The notes beneath the pieces are model-generated. The model saw only the letters and a program-made list of their open reading frames with translations, was not told the DNA's origin and ran no database searches. Below, piece by piece: positions 1 to 8,823 of a stretch of 35,776 nucleotides of DNA. Origin of the DNA: a virus. A program made the translations under genes and the position numbers. The stretch is from IMG/VR virus record IMGVR_UViG_3300027969_000239, positions 1 through 35,776 of that record; one strand, written 5' to 3'. Numbering within the stretch: the stretch's first letter is position 1; each line of letters begins with the position of its first letter.

Positions 1-2427
1 CTGAAACCCGCCGGGGTTCATTTTATCAACGCCGGAGAACCCTTCCTCCGTTGTCGAAATAAAACGTTGTTTGATGTAGTCAACTATTGACCTGCGGAGG
101 CCGTTGACAGCGTCAGGGTCCGCCTTGACCTGATTGAAAAGGTTGCGCATCTGCCTTGCAGCGTCAGTTTTTCCGAAGACGGTTCCGACTGTCTTGACCA
201 CATCGGCCTCATTGCCGAGCTTAAGAAGCTGCTTTGTCAAGCCTGTCTGGAAATTGCTGACAGCAGTGCTGGTGTCAGCCGCAGACCTTGCAGCCGTCTC
301 CGTGGCCGTTGAGGCATTCGCGAATTGTCTTTCAAGATCAGGGAACTCGCGCAAGGCGTCCTGATACTTCTTGCGCCACCCCGCAAATTTACGAGGGTCT
401 ATCGTCCCCTGCGCCGTCATCGCCTCGCGCTTTAATGACGAGACAATGTGGTCGCGCATCACGCCTACTGCGGCGGCGTCACTGCCGACAGCGTTCATAT
501 AGCTTTGCATGCCCTCATGCCCAGCCGGGCCGGGCCTGAAGAACTTGTCGCCAACTTGAGAGTCAAGAACCTTGTAGCGGCCCGGCCCCCCGGCAGACGC
601 CAAAGTTGCGCCAGTGGCGCCTTCTTTGAAGGTTTGGGCGTAAGCGGCGTGGCCAAGTTTGGCGGCAGTGATGGCGTCAACATCTTCCTGCGTGATCTTT
701 GTTGGCTGCGCAGGAGGCTTTGCCTTACCGCCTTCTTTCTGCGCGTAGAAGTCCTTCACCCATTGGTCAATGCGGTCAGCAATGCTGCCTCCGGGGGGAG
801 GGTTGCCCGCAGCCACAGCGCGAGCGTCCTGAGCAGCTTGGTTCTCGACGGCGTCATTGATCGATGACGCCACGGCCTTCTTCATCTGAGTGAGGAGATA
901 ATATTCGGGGGTTTCTGTGCCGGTTCTGGCAAGCTCTTCAGACATGGCGGCATTGATGCGCTTGTCGAAGGCGACCAGAGACTTGAAGGGCGTATTGTCT
1001 CCAAGCTTCCCGGCATCGTCATAGATGCCCTTGATCTTGCCTGTCATCGGCTCTGCAAGAGGATCGTAATCAGCGATCACCTTGCGGGCCGCATCGCGGA
1101 TTTGAGAGGAGACAACCTGAACACGGCCCTGCGGATCAACGGCCTCGTAGAGCTTTGTCCGCCAGTCGCGCATCTCTTTCTTGGCTGCATCCAAAAAGTT
1201 GCGCATGGCCGAGCCGGTGGCCTCTGGGGGCTGTTGAGTGCCCAGACTGTCAGCCGCTTGTTGAGCGCCACGCAGATCCTGCTGCGTGATCTGGCGCTCT
1301 TGGTTCTCAAGGTTCTGGAGTTCGCGATCAAGCTTCTGCGAGACGGCGACGGGTGAGCCGGGAGGGGCGGCCTCATCAAGCGCCTCGGCACGAGCCGCAG
1401 CGCGTTCCCCACGTCGCTCCATGAAGGGAGCCGCGTCTTTTGTTTGACGCTCAAGCATGAGCGACCCAAGTTTCTGATCTCCCAGAACCTCGGGCGTCGT
1501 GGGCTTTGATCCGGGCAAGATCTCAAGAGGTTCGTTCTCAAGAATATCTTTCGCCCGCTCCACGCTTGTGACGTTACCGGCGACACGGTTCGCGGCAGCG
1601 CGGCGCTGGCCAGCCACAGTGACGGGATCGAAGAAGTTCTGAACGGCGCTCTTCACGGGAGCGCCAAGGGCTTCCACACCCTTGAGCAGGCCAGAGGTAG
1701 ACAGGCTGCCGCCCATGCCGCCAACCATGCCAGCGATAGGCTTATAGGTGTCAGGAACGGCCTCCATAGCCGCCTCGGCCCCCGCACCGCCACCGGCGCC
1801 GATGGCTGCGTTCTCAAGGACAGGCGCGACAGCTCGCGTAGCCTCCCTGACCGTGCCGCCCGGGCCTGTGGTGGGCGCGCGGCCACCCAAGATCTTGTTC
1901 ATTATCTCTGTTGTCTTTGGGGCAATAGCCTCCATGCCAGCGCGCGTCAGGCCACCGGCCACACCCTGCATACTGAGGGCCTCGCCTGCGCCACGACCGG
2001 CTGCGCGAATATATTTCTCAGCATCGCCAGAGACGGGGATGTTCTCAGGATTGGCGCCGACGAGACCCATGCCTTTCTTGATCGAAGCAGACCCGCCGAA
2101 GGGCGTGTCGCCCATTGGGGCGCCAGCCATGCGCAATGCGCCCGCGACAAGGTCCACAGGCAGGCCGAGGGTGTTTGCCAAACCTTCATTGAAGCCTGCG
2201 GGCAGTTGTGTCGCCTTAGACCAGCCGGTGGACTGGGTGGGCTTCACGCCCTTGCCGACGACCTCCTCAATGCTTTTTGGAGCGGCGGGAGGCTCACCAG
2301 AAGGAGGAGCAACTTCAGCCACAGGCGCCGGGGCTGCGGGCGCAGGGCGGCTCCCGGGCCCAGCGCCTGTTGCGCCGAGGATCTCTTCAATAGATTTGAC
2401 TCTCGGGGTTTCTGCGATCTCGACCAT
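1..2427 (-). CDS. Very large internal-virion-type protein, 3' end outside window (at least 809 aa)
   Basis: An uninterrupted reading frame starts at the ATG at 2427 and stays open to base 1, so the gene is cut by the window edge. The start lies one base beyond the stop of the upstream 1650-residue gene (TGATATG), which suggests translational coupling. The N-terminus is Pro/Ala-rich and holds two copies of a short motif (KSIEEILG, KSIEEVVG). A Gly/Ala-rich, possibly membrane-active stretch follows at about residues 130-250 (GGMGGS, GAGGGAGAEAA). After that comes a long charged helical region, and near the visible end a segment beginning RDHIVSSLKREAM that I associate with giant virion proteins of environmental podoviruses. 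No catalytic motif is seen in the visible part. Length, composition and position after the hub and internal protein suggest a DNA-ejection or internal virion protein; this is inference. That it is coding is very likely. Confidence 0.72.
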   Translation of the reverse strand, partial: MVEIAETPRVKSIEEILGATGAGPGSRPAPAAPAPVAEVAPPSGEPPAAPKSIEEVVGKGVKPTQSTGWSKATQLPAGFNEGLANTLGLPVDLVAGALRMAGAPMGDTPFGGSASIKKGMGLVGANPENIPVSGDAEKYIRAAGRGAGEALSMQGVAGGLTRAGMEAIAPKTTEIMNKILGGRAPTTGPGGTVREATRAVAPVLENAAIGAGGGAGAEAAMEAVPDTYKPIAGMVGGMGGSLSTSGLLKGVEALGAPVKSAVQNFFDPVTVAGQRRAAANRVAGNVTSVERAKDILENEPLEILPGSKPTTPEVLGDQKLGSLMLERQTKDAAPFMERRGERAAARAEALDEAAPPGSPVAVSQKLDRELQNLENQERQITQQDLRGAQQAADSLGTQQPPEATGSAMRNFLDAAKKEMRDWRTKLYEAVDPQGRVQVVSSQIRDAARKVIADYDPLAEPMTGKIKGIYDDAGKLGDNTPFKSLVAFDKRINAAMSEELARTGTETPEYYLLTQMKKAVASSINDAVENQAAQDARAVAAGNPPPGGSIADRIDQWVKDFYAQKEGGKAKPPAQPTKITQEDVDAITAAKLGHAAYAQTFKEGATGATLASAGGPGRYKVLDSQVGDKFFRPGPAGHEGMQSYMNAVGSDAAAVGVMRDHIVSSLKREAMTAQGTIDPRKFAGWRKKYQDALREFPDLERQFANASTATETAARSAADTSTAVSNFQTGLTKQLLKLGNEADVVKTVGTVFGKTDAARQMRNLFNQVKADPDAVNGLRRSIVDYIKQRFISTTEEGFSGVDKMNPGGFQ

Positions 2428-2428
2428 A

Positions 2429-5400
2429 TCACTGCCCCATATGAGTAGAGAACATCTCGTCTCGCGGAATGACGGTTACCTTTTCACCGGGGCCATTATA
2501 GCGCCAGATGTCGCCGGGCTTGATGCCCAAGGCGCCCATCGCCGCCCGAGTGTCGCCATCCAACTCCTTCGGAGTCACATAGGTGGCGCCAGCGGCCAGC
2601 TTGTTGGCGGGCGGGAGTGGCATACCGGCGAAGTTACCCATCTGCCGTTTGGCGCTTTCCATGTACTCAGACAGCGGGTTTGCTTTCGACCATGCCTGAT
2701 AATAGGAAGACATGCTGCGCCAGCCCTCTGCCTTGGCATCAGGCCACGACTCCATAAAGGCACTTGCGCGATTCATAATAGCAAGTCCTTGGGCGACCAT
2801 CTGAAAGTTGGCGCCGGGTAGCTTCGCTGCGTCTGGAACGCCACGATCAAGGAGGGCTGTAAACTCAGATTGCGCAAAACGCGGCGTGGCCGCCTTGAGC
2901 TGTTCAAGGACGAGGCCGGGGACTTCCTTTTGCAGCAACTGAACTGCTTCTGGCTCGCCATCCATGATGCGTTTTGCCAGATCCGGGTAGCCGTAAGATT
3001 TGGCGATTGCCGCGTAATCGGAAAACGTCCCGGCTCCCGGCCCACTTTCAAAAAGCTTGAAGGCATTGGCAATAGAATTATACCGTTGGCTTCCAATTGT
3101 TAGGGACTCAGATTTTCCAAGCATGTCTTCAAAGAAGTCAGCATCTTTGGCAATTTGCTTAACCGCCAGATCGCCAAGCTTTGTCACGCTGGCATTAGCG
3201 GGCAGATTAGGAATGACAGAACCGCCGCCCGCAGGAGGCTTCGGGCGACCGGGGATGACCTTGCCTGTCGGGGGATCAATCTGGACGCGCTCAGGCGCAG
3301 GAGTAGCCGCGCCTTGCTCCGCCTTCGGAGGAGTGGGCGCCACAGCCTTGCCGGTCTCGTCAACCGGCAGTGTGTATTCCGTGCCAGTCTCGGGGTCCAC
3401 ATAGGCGCGGGTGCGCTGCCCAACGCGAGCCTTTGCCTCTTCTTCAAGGCGAACCTGATTTGCTGCGGCTGCGGCTTTTGGATCCGTTATGTCAGAGCCA
3501 AGAACAGCCAGCGCCTTCCCGCGCTCCATCCGCGCAGCGCCAGCAACGGCTTGGGGGGACACCCCAAGCTGCCTGCCAATGTCAGCTAAAATGGGAGCGG
3601 TGAGGCGCGTTACCCCAGCCTCAGCACGAGAAGTTGCTTCCCTTGCCTGCGCGTTGGCAATTTCAAACTCTTTGGCCAAGGTCGCCCGCCTCTCAGGCGT
3701 CATCGGCCCCCTCATTTGCGCCTGCCGTTGATCGGCGATGCGTGATTGAATGCGGGCCTCGTCAAGGTGCGCCTTGACATCGGGCTGAGAGCGAGCCCAA
3801 GCGTCAGCTTTAAGGATTTCGGCCTGCGCATCTTCAGGAATGCGGACGGTGGGCTGCTCGCCTTCCTCCGGCTTTGCTGCGGTGCGCGCAGGCGGCGCAG
3901 GCTGCGTTCCCGCAGCGGGTGCGCCGGGGGTGACCGCAGGGGCCTCAGCAGGAGCGGTTGCGGCGGGCCTTGCCGGGCCACTAACAGGCGGAGCAGCAGC
4001 GGCACGAGGAGTAACGGGCTCGACGCCCTTGTCCACAACATCGCTTGCCAGAGCAACTGTAGGATCACGTTGGGGGGCCTCCCTTGCGGAGGCGGTCGGC
4101 GTTTTTGCAAGGCCAGAGAATCCGGGCATGTTCCGCAGAAAGCCAAAGGCCTCTTGTGGCGTGGCAAACTTGCCCGTCTGGAGGTTCATATAGCTGATGT
4201 TTCCCTCGCCATCCTCGCGCTTTTCAAAGACCTTGTTGAATATATCAAGCGAGTTCTTGGCGATCTCGCTTTGCTGCTTCTGCAAGCCAGTGTACGCGCC
4301 AGTCCCACCCACCAGCCCCGAGCCAATGGCCCCGGCCAGCGTCTTGTTGGGCGAGGCCAGCATTGAGCCGAGGCCCGCCAGCGCGGGCACCCAGAAGTTC
4401 TCGGACGACAGTGTGTCCCTGACGCCCTCGGACGTGATCTCGGGCAGGAAGGACTTGGGAGGGTTAAGGCCGGGCTCACGCGCGCGAGGTGTTGTAGCTA
4501 CAACCGCATTCTCGGGAGTTGGGACAGGCTTCACGGTGCGCGCAATTGGGGCAGTGCGGCCAATGCTCGTCGTCTGGTCGTCGCCGCCTGTAGCAGCCAC
4601 CTCATTACCACCCTCGGCACCCGCAAGGCCGGGCTCTGCCGTGGAATACTCGTCGGGGACAAGGAACCCGCCATCGTCAAAATGCCCGCGCTTGGCGGCG
4701 GCATTAGTCGCCCTGCGGTAGTCCACAGTCTTCATGCCGCCAGCAAGGCCAACGGCCTCGGGTGCGGACTTCTCGACCTTCTGGGCGATGAGGCCCATCT
4801 GGGTCTTGTCATCGCCATTGTACTTGAAGCGGTAGACGGGCTGGCCGTCATAGAGGGTGCCGACCTTCTTGATGTCGTGCTTAACGCGCTCGTCGGACGC
4901 GAGGGGAGCAAAAATAAGGAGTTCAGCGGCAGCAGCAGCCTCCGCAGCGGCAGCGGCAGCGGCGGCGGCTTCGGCTGCGGCAGCAATCTCCGCAGCAGTA
5001 GTGGCAGCGGCAACGCCTTCGGCGGCGGTTGTTCCACCGGCAACGGCCTCGGGAACCGCAGCGGTAAGGGCCTCGGGAATAACGGGGGCAGCCGCCTCGG
5101 GGACAACTCCACCCGCAACGCCCGGCAAAGCCTCGGCGCTCGTGGCGCTCATGGCAGTGTCACCGCCAAGCCCGAGCTTGTCGGCGCCAAACTTGTAGGC
5201 CTTGTTCCCCAAATCATACGCGCTCTTGGCCTTGAGGCCAGTGCTCACGACATCGCCAAGCCCGCCAGACTGCTGCTGGGGCTTCTGGCTGGGCGCCTCT
5301 GGCGCCTTCATCATCTGTGGCTGGGGCTGCTGCTCCTGCTCCTCAAGGACGGGGCCGAGAATGCTATTGCCGCCAAGTCCGCCGTAGGGGTTGATGCCGC

Positions 5401-7381
5401 CACGGCTGTAGTGGTGGCGGTCACCGATCAGGCCGCCACGGGCTTCTTCCGGCACTTCTGGCTTGTCCGCAGCTTTTGCGTCGGATGGGAGCTGATACCC
5501 TTTTTCTCTAGCCCATTCAATGTCGCGCTGTTCCCTTGCTGCGAGGGCATCAGCAGTTTGTTTGCGAGCGGCAATGTCCGCATCACTCCGCAAAAAGTCG
5601 GGGCGGGCCTTGTTGCCCATCTCGACGAGCTTCGCCATGTTCATGGCTGCGGCAACCGCGTCAGGCTGCTGCCGCTGCTGCGGCGCCTGCATCGGGGTGC
5701 CCTGAAGGATCTGGCGCTGGGCAAGGGGCTGCAACTGAGTGCCGTAGACACCGCCCTGCTGCGACTGCTGCGGGCCGTAGTAGGCAAGCGCCGGGTTCAT
5801 GTAGCCGCCATCGGCCAGACCGCCGCGCGCGAAGGAGCCGCCATGCGCAAACGCGCCGCCCTCGGGGCCGACAAGGCCACCGGCGGAAGAATACTGCGGG
5901 CCCGGCGAGGCGTTCTTGTTGAGCCAGTCCTGAAGGGTGCCAATCCGGCTCTGGATGTAGCCGGGGCCAGAGCCAAGGAGGGCGCCATTGGGCCCGGGAG
6001 GCTGGTTTTGCGCACTGAGCAGCGAATCCAGTTCGGCCTGCTTGCCCTCGCGGACGCCGGGAGCAAAGCCCGTAACCGTGGGGGAGCGCATAGCCGCAAG
6101 GCCAGCGCCACTGGCGCCAGCCTCAATCGGGATGTCCCTCCCGCCCATGAACGCCTGCGGCAGGCTGGGCATGGCCCCGAGGCCCTTGCCGGAGTTCTCG
6201 CGCAGCATGGCGCTGGGGGCGCCAATGCTGTAGGCGTCGGTGCCAGACAAGGCCCCGCCGTCCTCCTTGTGGATGGCGCCCTCGGTGGCCTTCTTGTAGT
6301 CCACGGTCTTGTAGCCCTGCGAAGACCCAACCGCCTCGGGATGGTCCTTCTCAACGTCCTGCGCCAAGAGGCCGATCTGGGTGCGCTGGTCGCCCTTGTA
6401 GTTGTAGCGGTAGATCGGCTGGCCGTCGTTGGTTTCGCCAACCTTCTTGATGTTCTCCTTCAGGCGCTCGTCCGAGAAGAACCCGCCGCCTCCAGTGGTG
6501 GTTGAGGTGCCGCTTGTGGCGTTGCCCGACAGCGCACCCGTGCCTGTGGCGATGTTCGCGAGGAACTGCGCCTGCTGGTAGGGGAAGCCCTGCTGCTGCT
6601 GGAACTGATTGTAGAGCGCCTGCAAGCCAGCCTGCTGCGTCTGCTGCTGCTGCTGGCCCGCCGCCAACTGCGCCTGAGCGCCCGCGAGCCCCGCCTGCTG
6701 GGCGTTCGTGCCGATGCTGCCAAAGAGCGTGGCCGCGTTCTGGAGGTTCTGGCGATTGGCCTGCTCGGCCCCAAGACCCACGCCCTGCTGCTGCTGGGCC
6801 GCCGCCAAGGCCTGATTGTAGTTCTGCTGGTACAGGGGCGCGATGGCCTGAGCCTGCGCAAGGCTCTGCTGACCCATCAACTGCGCCCGCTGGAGGCCCG
6901 CTCGCTCGCCGCCAAAGGCGCCGCCACGGATTGCGTCCGCCTGCTGCTGGGATAGCTGCTGCCCCTGCTGCTGGTTCATCGCCGCCTGCGTGGCGTTTAC
7001 GACGCTCTGCGTGAAGGGGTTCATGTACTGGCCGACGTTCAGGGCGCTGGGGTTTACGCTCCCAGTGCTCTGCGCCGCAAGGCCCGTGGCCGCGCCGTAG
7101 TAGGGCTGGGCCGCGCCAGCCATGGCGTTGGTGTTCTGGATGCCAGCCTGCTGCGTCTGCGATAGGGGCGCGACGAAGGCGTTGGGGTCTTGGCTGTAGG
7201 CCTGATAGGGCGCCTGCGCGACGGTCTCGGCGCGAGCGTTGACGGCATTGTATCGCGCCAGAACCTCTGGCGGGATCTGCGTCACATTGTTAGTTGTGGT
7301 CGTGGATCCGCCCTTGCCGCCGCCAAAATACTCAGTGATGACGCCGTGGGGAGGCCGCCTGAAGACAAAAACATTGCTCAT
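2429..7381 (-). CDS. 1650-aa internal virion-type protein with two S74-like intramolecular chaperone/protease domains
   Basis: Residues about 30-300 are Gln/Ala-rich and probably helical. A peptidase S74-like domain follows at about 300-370, starting SDERLK with Ser303 and Lys308, then the conserved stretch QIGLLAQDVEK and the ending KTVDYKKA. A second S74-like domain lies at about 826-897, with SDERVK (Ser829, Lys834), QMGLIAQKVEK and KTVDYRRA, directly after an almost pure alanine/glutamate helix (about 795-822). In the family the Ser and the Lys five residues later form the self-cleavage dyad, and cleavage falls just before the Ser. Both copies keep the dyad. Between and after the domains are Gly-rich, Pro/Ala-rich and helical segments; the last 250 residues look globular. 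S74 domains normally sit at the C-terminus of tail spikes, so two internal copies are odd. Cleavage at both would give pieces of about 302, 526 and 822 residues. The role as an internal or ejected virion protein is inferred from context. Confidence 0.8.
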   Translation of the reverse strand: MSNVFVFRRPPHGVITEYFGGGKGGSTTTTNNVTQIPPEVLARYNAVNARAETVAQAPYQAYSQDPNAFVAPLSQTQQAGIQNTNAMAGAAQPYYGAATGLAAQSTGSVNPSALNVGQYMNPFTQSVVNATQAAMNQQQGQQLSQQQADAIRGGAFGGERAGLQRAQLMGQQSLAQAQAIAPLYQQNYNQALAAAQQQQGVGLGAEQANRQNLQNAATLFGSIGTNAQQAGLAGAQAQLAAGQQQQQTQQAGLQALYNQFQQQQGFPYQQAQFLANIATGTGALSGNATSGTSTTTGGGGFFSDERLKENIKKVGETNDGQPIYRYNYKGDQRTQIGLLAQDVEKDHPEAVGSSQGYKTVDYKKATEGAIHKEDGGALSGTDAYSIGAPSAMLRENSGKGLGAMPSLPQAFMGGRDIPIEAGASGAGLAAMRSPTVTGFAPGVREGKQAELDSLLSAQNQPPGPNGALLGSGPGYIQSRIGTLQDWLNKNASPGPQYSSAGGLVGPEGGAFAHGGSFARGGLADGGYMNPALAYYGPQQSQQGGVYGTQLQPLAQRQILQGTPMQAPQQRQQPDAVAAAMNMAKLVEMGNKARPDFLRSDADIAARKQTADALAAREQRDIEWAREKGYQLPSDAKAADKPEVPEEARGGLIGDRHHYSRGGINPYGGLGGNSILGPVLEEQEQQPQPQMMKAPEAPSQKPQQQSGGLGDVVSTGLKAKSAYDLGNKAYKFGADKLGLGGDTAMSATSAEALPGVAGGVVPEAAAPVIPEALTAAVPEAVAGGTTAAEGVAAATTAAEIAAAAEAAAAAAAAAEAAAAAELLIFAPLASDERVKHDIKKVGTLYDGQPVYRFKYNGDDKTQMGLIAQKVEKSAPEAVGLAGGMKTVDYRRATNAAAKRGHFDDGGFLVPDEYSTAEPGLAGAEGGNEVAATGGDDQTTSIGRTAPIARTVKPVPTPENAVVATTPRAREPGLNPPKSFLPEITSEGVRDTLSSENFWVPALAGLGSMLASPNKTLAGAIGSGLVGGTGAYTGLQKQQSEIAKNSLDIFNKVFEKREDGEGNISYMNLQTGKFATPQEAFGFLRNMPGFSGLAKTPTASAREAPQRDPTVALASDVVDKGVEPVTPRAAAAPPVSGPARPAATAPAEAPAVTPGAPAAGTQPAPPARTAAKPEEGEQPTVRIPEDAQAEILKADAWARSQPDVKAHLDEARIQSRIADQRQAQMRGPMTPERRATLAKEFEIANAQAREATSRAEAGVTRLTAPILADIGRQLGVSPQAVAGAARMERGKALAVLGSDITDPKAAAAANQVRLEEEAKARVGQRTRAYVDPETGTEYTLPVDETGKAVAPTPPKAEQGAATPAPERVQIDPPTGKVIPGRPKPPAGGGSVIPNLPANASVTKLGDLAVKQIAKDADFFEDMLGKSESLTIGSQRYNSIANAFKLFESGPGAGTFSDYAAIAKSYGYPDLAKRIMDGEPEAVQLLQKEVPGLVLEQLKAATPRFAQSEFTALLDRGVPDAAKLPGANFQMVAQGLAIMNRASAFMESWPDAKAEGWRSMSSYYQAWSKANPLSEYMESAKRQMGNFAGMPLPPANKLAAGATYVTPKELDGDTRAAMGALGIKPGDIWRYNGPGEKVTVIPRDEMFSTHMGQ

Positions 7382-7408
7382 TTGGCGGCGCTCCGGCTTT
7401 TCATAGCG

Positions 7409-7900
7409 TTACTCGGCTGCCTGTTTCCAAGTGCCGGTGCGGGTTCCGTAAAGGAAATAGGCCCCAGATGGCGGCCCGAAAATGCGCTCGTACATGCGGA
7501 CCTTGCCTGCCGTCCGCTGGCTGGACATGACACCGATGGTGAGCGGTATTCCAAGTTCATCCGAGACCTGCTTGCTAAATTCGCACAACTTGCGAGCGCG
7601 GCCCCCCTTCGCTGCCCTGAAATCAGGGTGAATGAAGACGGCGCGCTCCTCTAGTATCTCGTCGTCACTATACCACACATGGCAAATTCTCAAAAGAATT
7701 GCCCCTTGCGGTTTCTCGCCGGGTACGCCCACGAAGCCCACGATGCCATTCTCGCGGCTCAGGGCGGGCCAGATCTCGCGCAACAGGCGCTCGTGGTTGG
7801 GTTTTACGAAGCTGTTCTCGTAGCAGCCCTCTATGGCCAGCTCCATCATAACGTCTACGTCTTCAAGATTGCCAACCCATACCTTTAGCTCGTCAGACAT
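7409..7900 (-). CDS. GNAT-family acetyltransferase
   Basis: This 163-residue protein has the layout of a GCN5-related N-acetyltransferase. It has an N-terminal helical part, a central strand with GFVGVPGEKPQGAILL, and then the acceptor/acetyl-CoA region around residues 95-130 (ERAVFIHPDFRAAKGGRARKL). The usual acetyl-CoA loop Q/RxxGxG/A appears here as RAAKGGRARK, a reasonable but not perfect match. A C-terminal strand-helix ends with YERIFGPPSGAYFLYGT. The start is preceded by a G-rich ribosome-binding stretch (GAGGGGG), as in several other genes here. It lies between small structural genes and the large internal protein, so the substrate may be a virion protein or a host factor; the sequence does not say which. 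Confidence 0.7.
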   Translation of the reverse strand: MSDELKVWVGNLEDVDVMMELAIEGCYENSFVKPNHERLLREIWPALSRENGIVGFVGVPGEKPQGAILLRICHVWYSDDEILEERAVFIHPDFRAAKGGRARKLCEFSKQVSDELGIPLTIGVMSSQRTAGKVRMYERIFGPPSGAYFLYGTRTGTWKQAAE

Positions 7901-7911
7901 TGAGATCCCCC

Positions 7912-8463
7912 TCAGTCAGTCTTGGGCCCGGGTAATTTCTGAAGCGTCTTGATCAGATCCTTCCGCGTGGCCTTGATCCAGTTGTCGAGGGCGCGGTGGC
8001 CCGCGTCAAGGTCACCCTTGCCCGCCCAGATCACTTCATCTGGAGAAAGAACATATTCTCCACCGGCTGCGACAATAGGAACGGGTTCCCCGACGCCCCC
8101 GCCAGCCGCGTAGGCACCCGGTGCCGCGTCACGGAACATCATCTTGACGGCCCGGTAGCCCGCCATGGTGTTACCTTCGCCCAGCGAGGACACGATGTCG
8201 GCGGGAATGACGTAGGAGCCCGATGGGACGTGCATAGGCAGGTGGTCAGTGCGGCCCGCCACGGGGCTGTGGATGGGGCCGAGGTGAACGCCGTCAGAGG
8301 CTCCAGCGGGCGCGGGAGCGCGCATGGGGCCACCCTCCGCCTTGGCATGGCGGGCAGTGTTGAGCGCAATGGCGACGGCCTGCTTCTGCGGGCGGCCAGA
8401 ATCAATTAGCTCTCCAATGTTGGAGCTGATCGTCTTCTGCGAGGAACCTTTTTTGAGCGGCAT
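7912..8463 (-). CDS. Small structural-type phage protein with DUF6496-like N-terminus
   Basis: The 183-residue product begins MPLKKGSSQKTISSNI and continues GELIDSGRPQKQAVAIAL, a basic N-terminal segment seen in many small phage and bacterial proteins of the DUF6496 kind. Residues about 33-45 carry ALNTARHAKAEGG, resembling an H-x-DGG motif in the large internal proteins of this window. The middle (GSYVIPADIVSSLGEG) and the end (EYVLSPDEVIWAGKGD) look like a folded domain. It sits between a small structural gene and the acetyltransferase with almost no spacing. The function is unknown; a virion-associated role is inferred from position and the shared motif. Confidence 0.65.
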   Translation of the reverse strand: MPLKKGSSQKTISSNIGELIDSGRPQKQAVAIALNTARHAKAEGGPMRAPAPAGASDGVHLGPIHSPVAGRTDHLPMHVPSGSYVIPADIVSSLGEGNTMAGYRAVKMMFRDAAPGAYAAGGGVGEPVPIVAAGGEYVLSPDEVIWAGKGDLDAGHRALDNWIKATRKDLIKTLQKLPGPKTD

Positions 8464-8466
8464 GGC

Positions 8467-8823
8467 TTACCCCGGAGAATAGGTGACGTTGACGGACTGC
8501 CCTGTTCCCGGCGTAACCACCAAGCCCGCTGAGAAAACCTGCCCCAACTTGACGACGCCAACCGTGGCGGGGATCGCGCAGAGGGCGTTGGCAGCGGCCA
8601 CGGATGCGACTGCGCCGGTGTTGCTGATTGTTCCCGCTGTAGACCCCGCCACGACAACGGAGAAGTTCACGAGATAGCCCTTGCCGACGTAAATCAAAGT
8701 GGCGGCAGTAACCGTAAGAGATGTCTGCGTTCCAAGGGTCCGGGCAGTTGCCTGCGCAAGCCCGTTGATGGCGACGACGCCATTCTTCTGGGTGGTTAAC
8801 AGGTCGTCAATTGATGCAGCCAT
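8467..8823 (-). CDS. Small virion-type protein, unknown function
   Basis: A 118-residue protein rich in Ala, Val, Thr and Gly with alternating hydrophobic residues, suggesting an all-beta fold. It lacks a signal peptide, a membrane segment and any recognisable active site. Its ATG overlaps the stop of the preceding hub gene by one base (TAATG), so translation is probably coupled. It belongs to the tail/hub cluster and is likely a minor structural protein; I do not recognise a named family. Confidence 0.62.
   Translation of the reverse strand: MAASIDDLLTTQKNGVVAINGLAQATARTLGTQTSLTVTAATLIYVGKGYLVNFSVVVAGSTAGTISNTGAVASVAAANALCAIPATVGVVKLGQVFSAGLVVTPGTGQSVNVTYSPG

Noticed and set aside
1748-2821. 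357-codon plus-strand frame at the left end
   Set aside because: It spans the junction of two minus-strand genes and is antisense to both; no family features.
4682-6505. 607-codon open frame on the plus strand
   Set aside because: It lies antisense to the S74-containing gene, whose protein has recognisable domains. Its own translation is Leu/Ala/Gly-rich with no family pattern; GC-rich DNA leaves long false frames.
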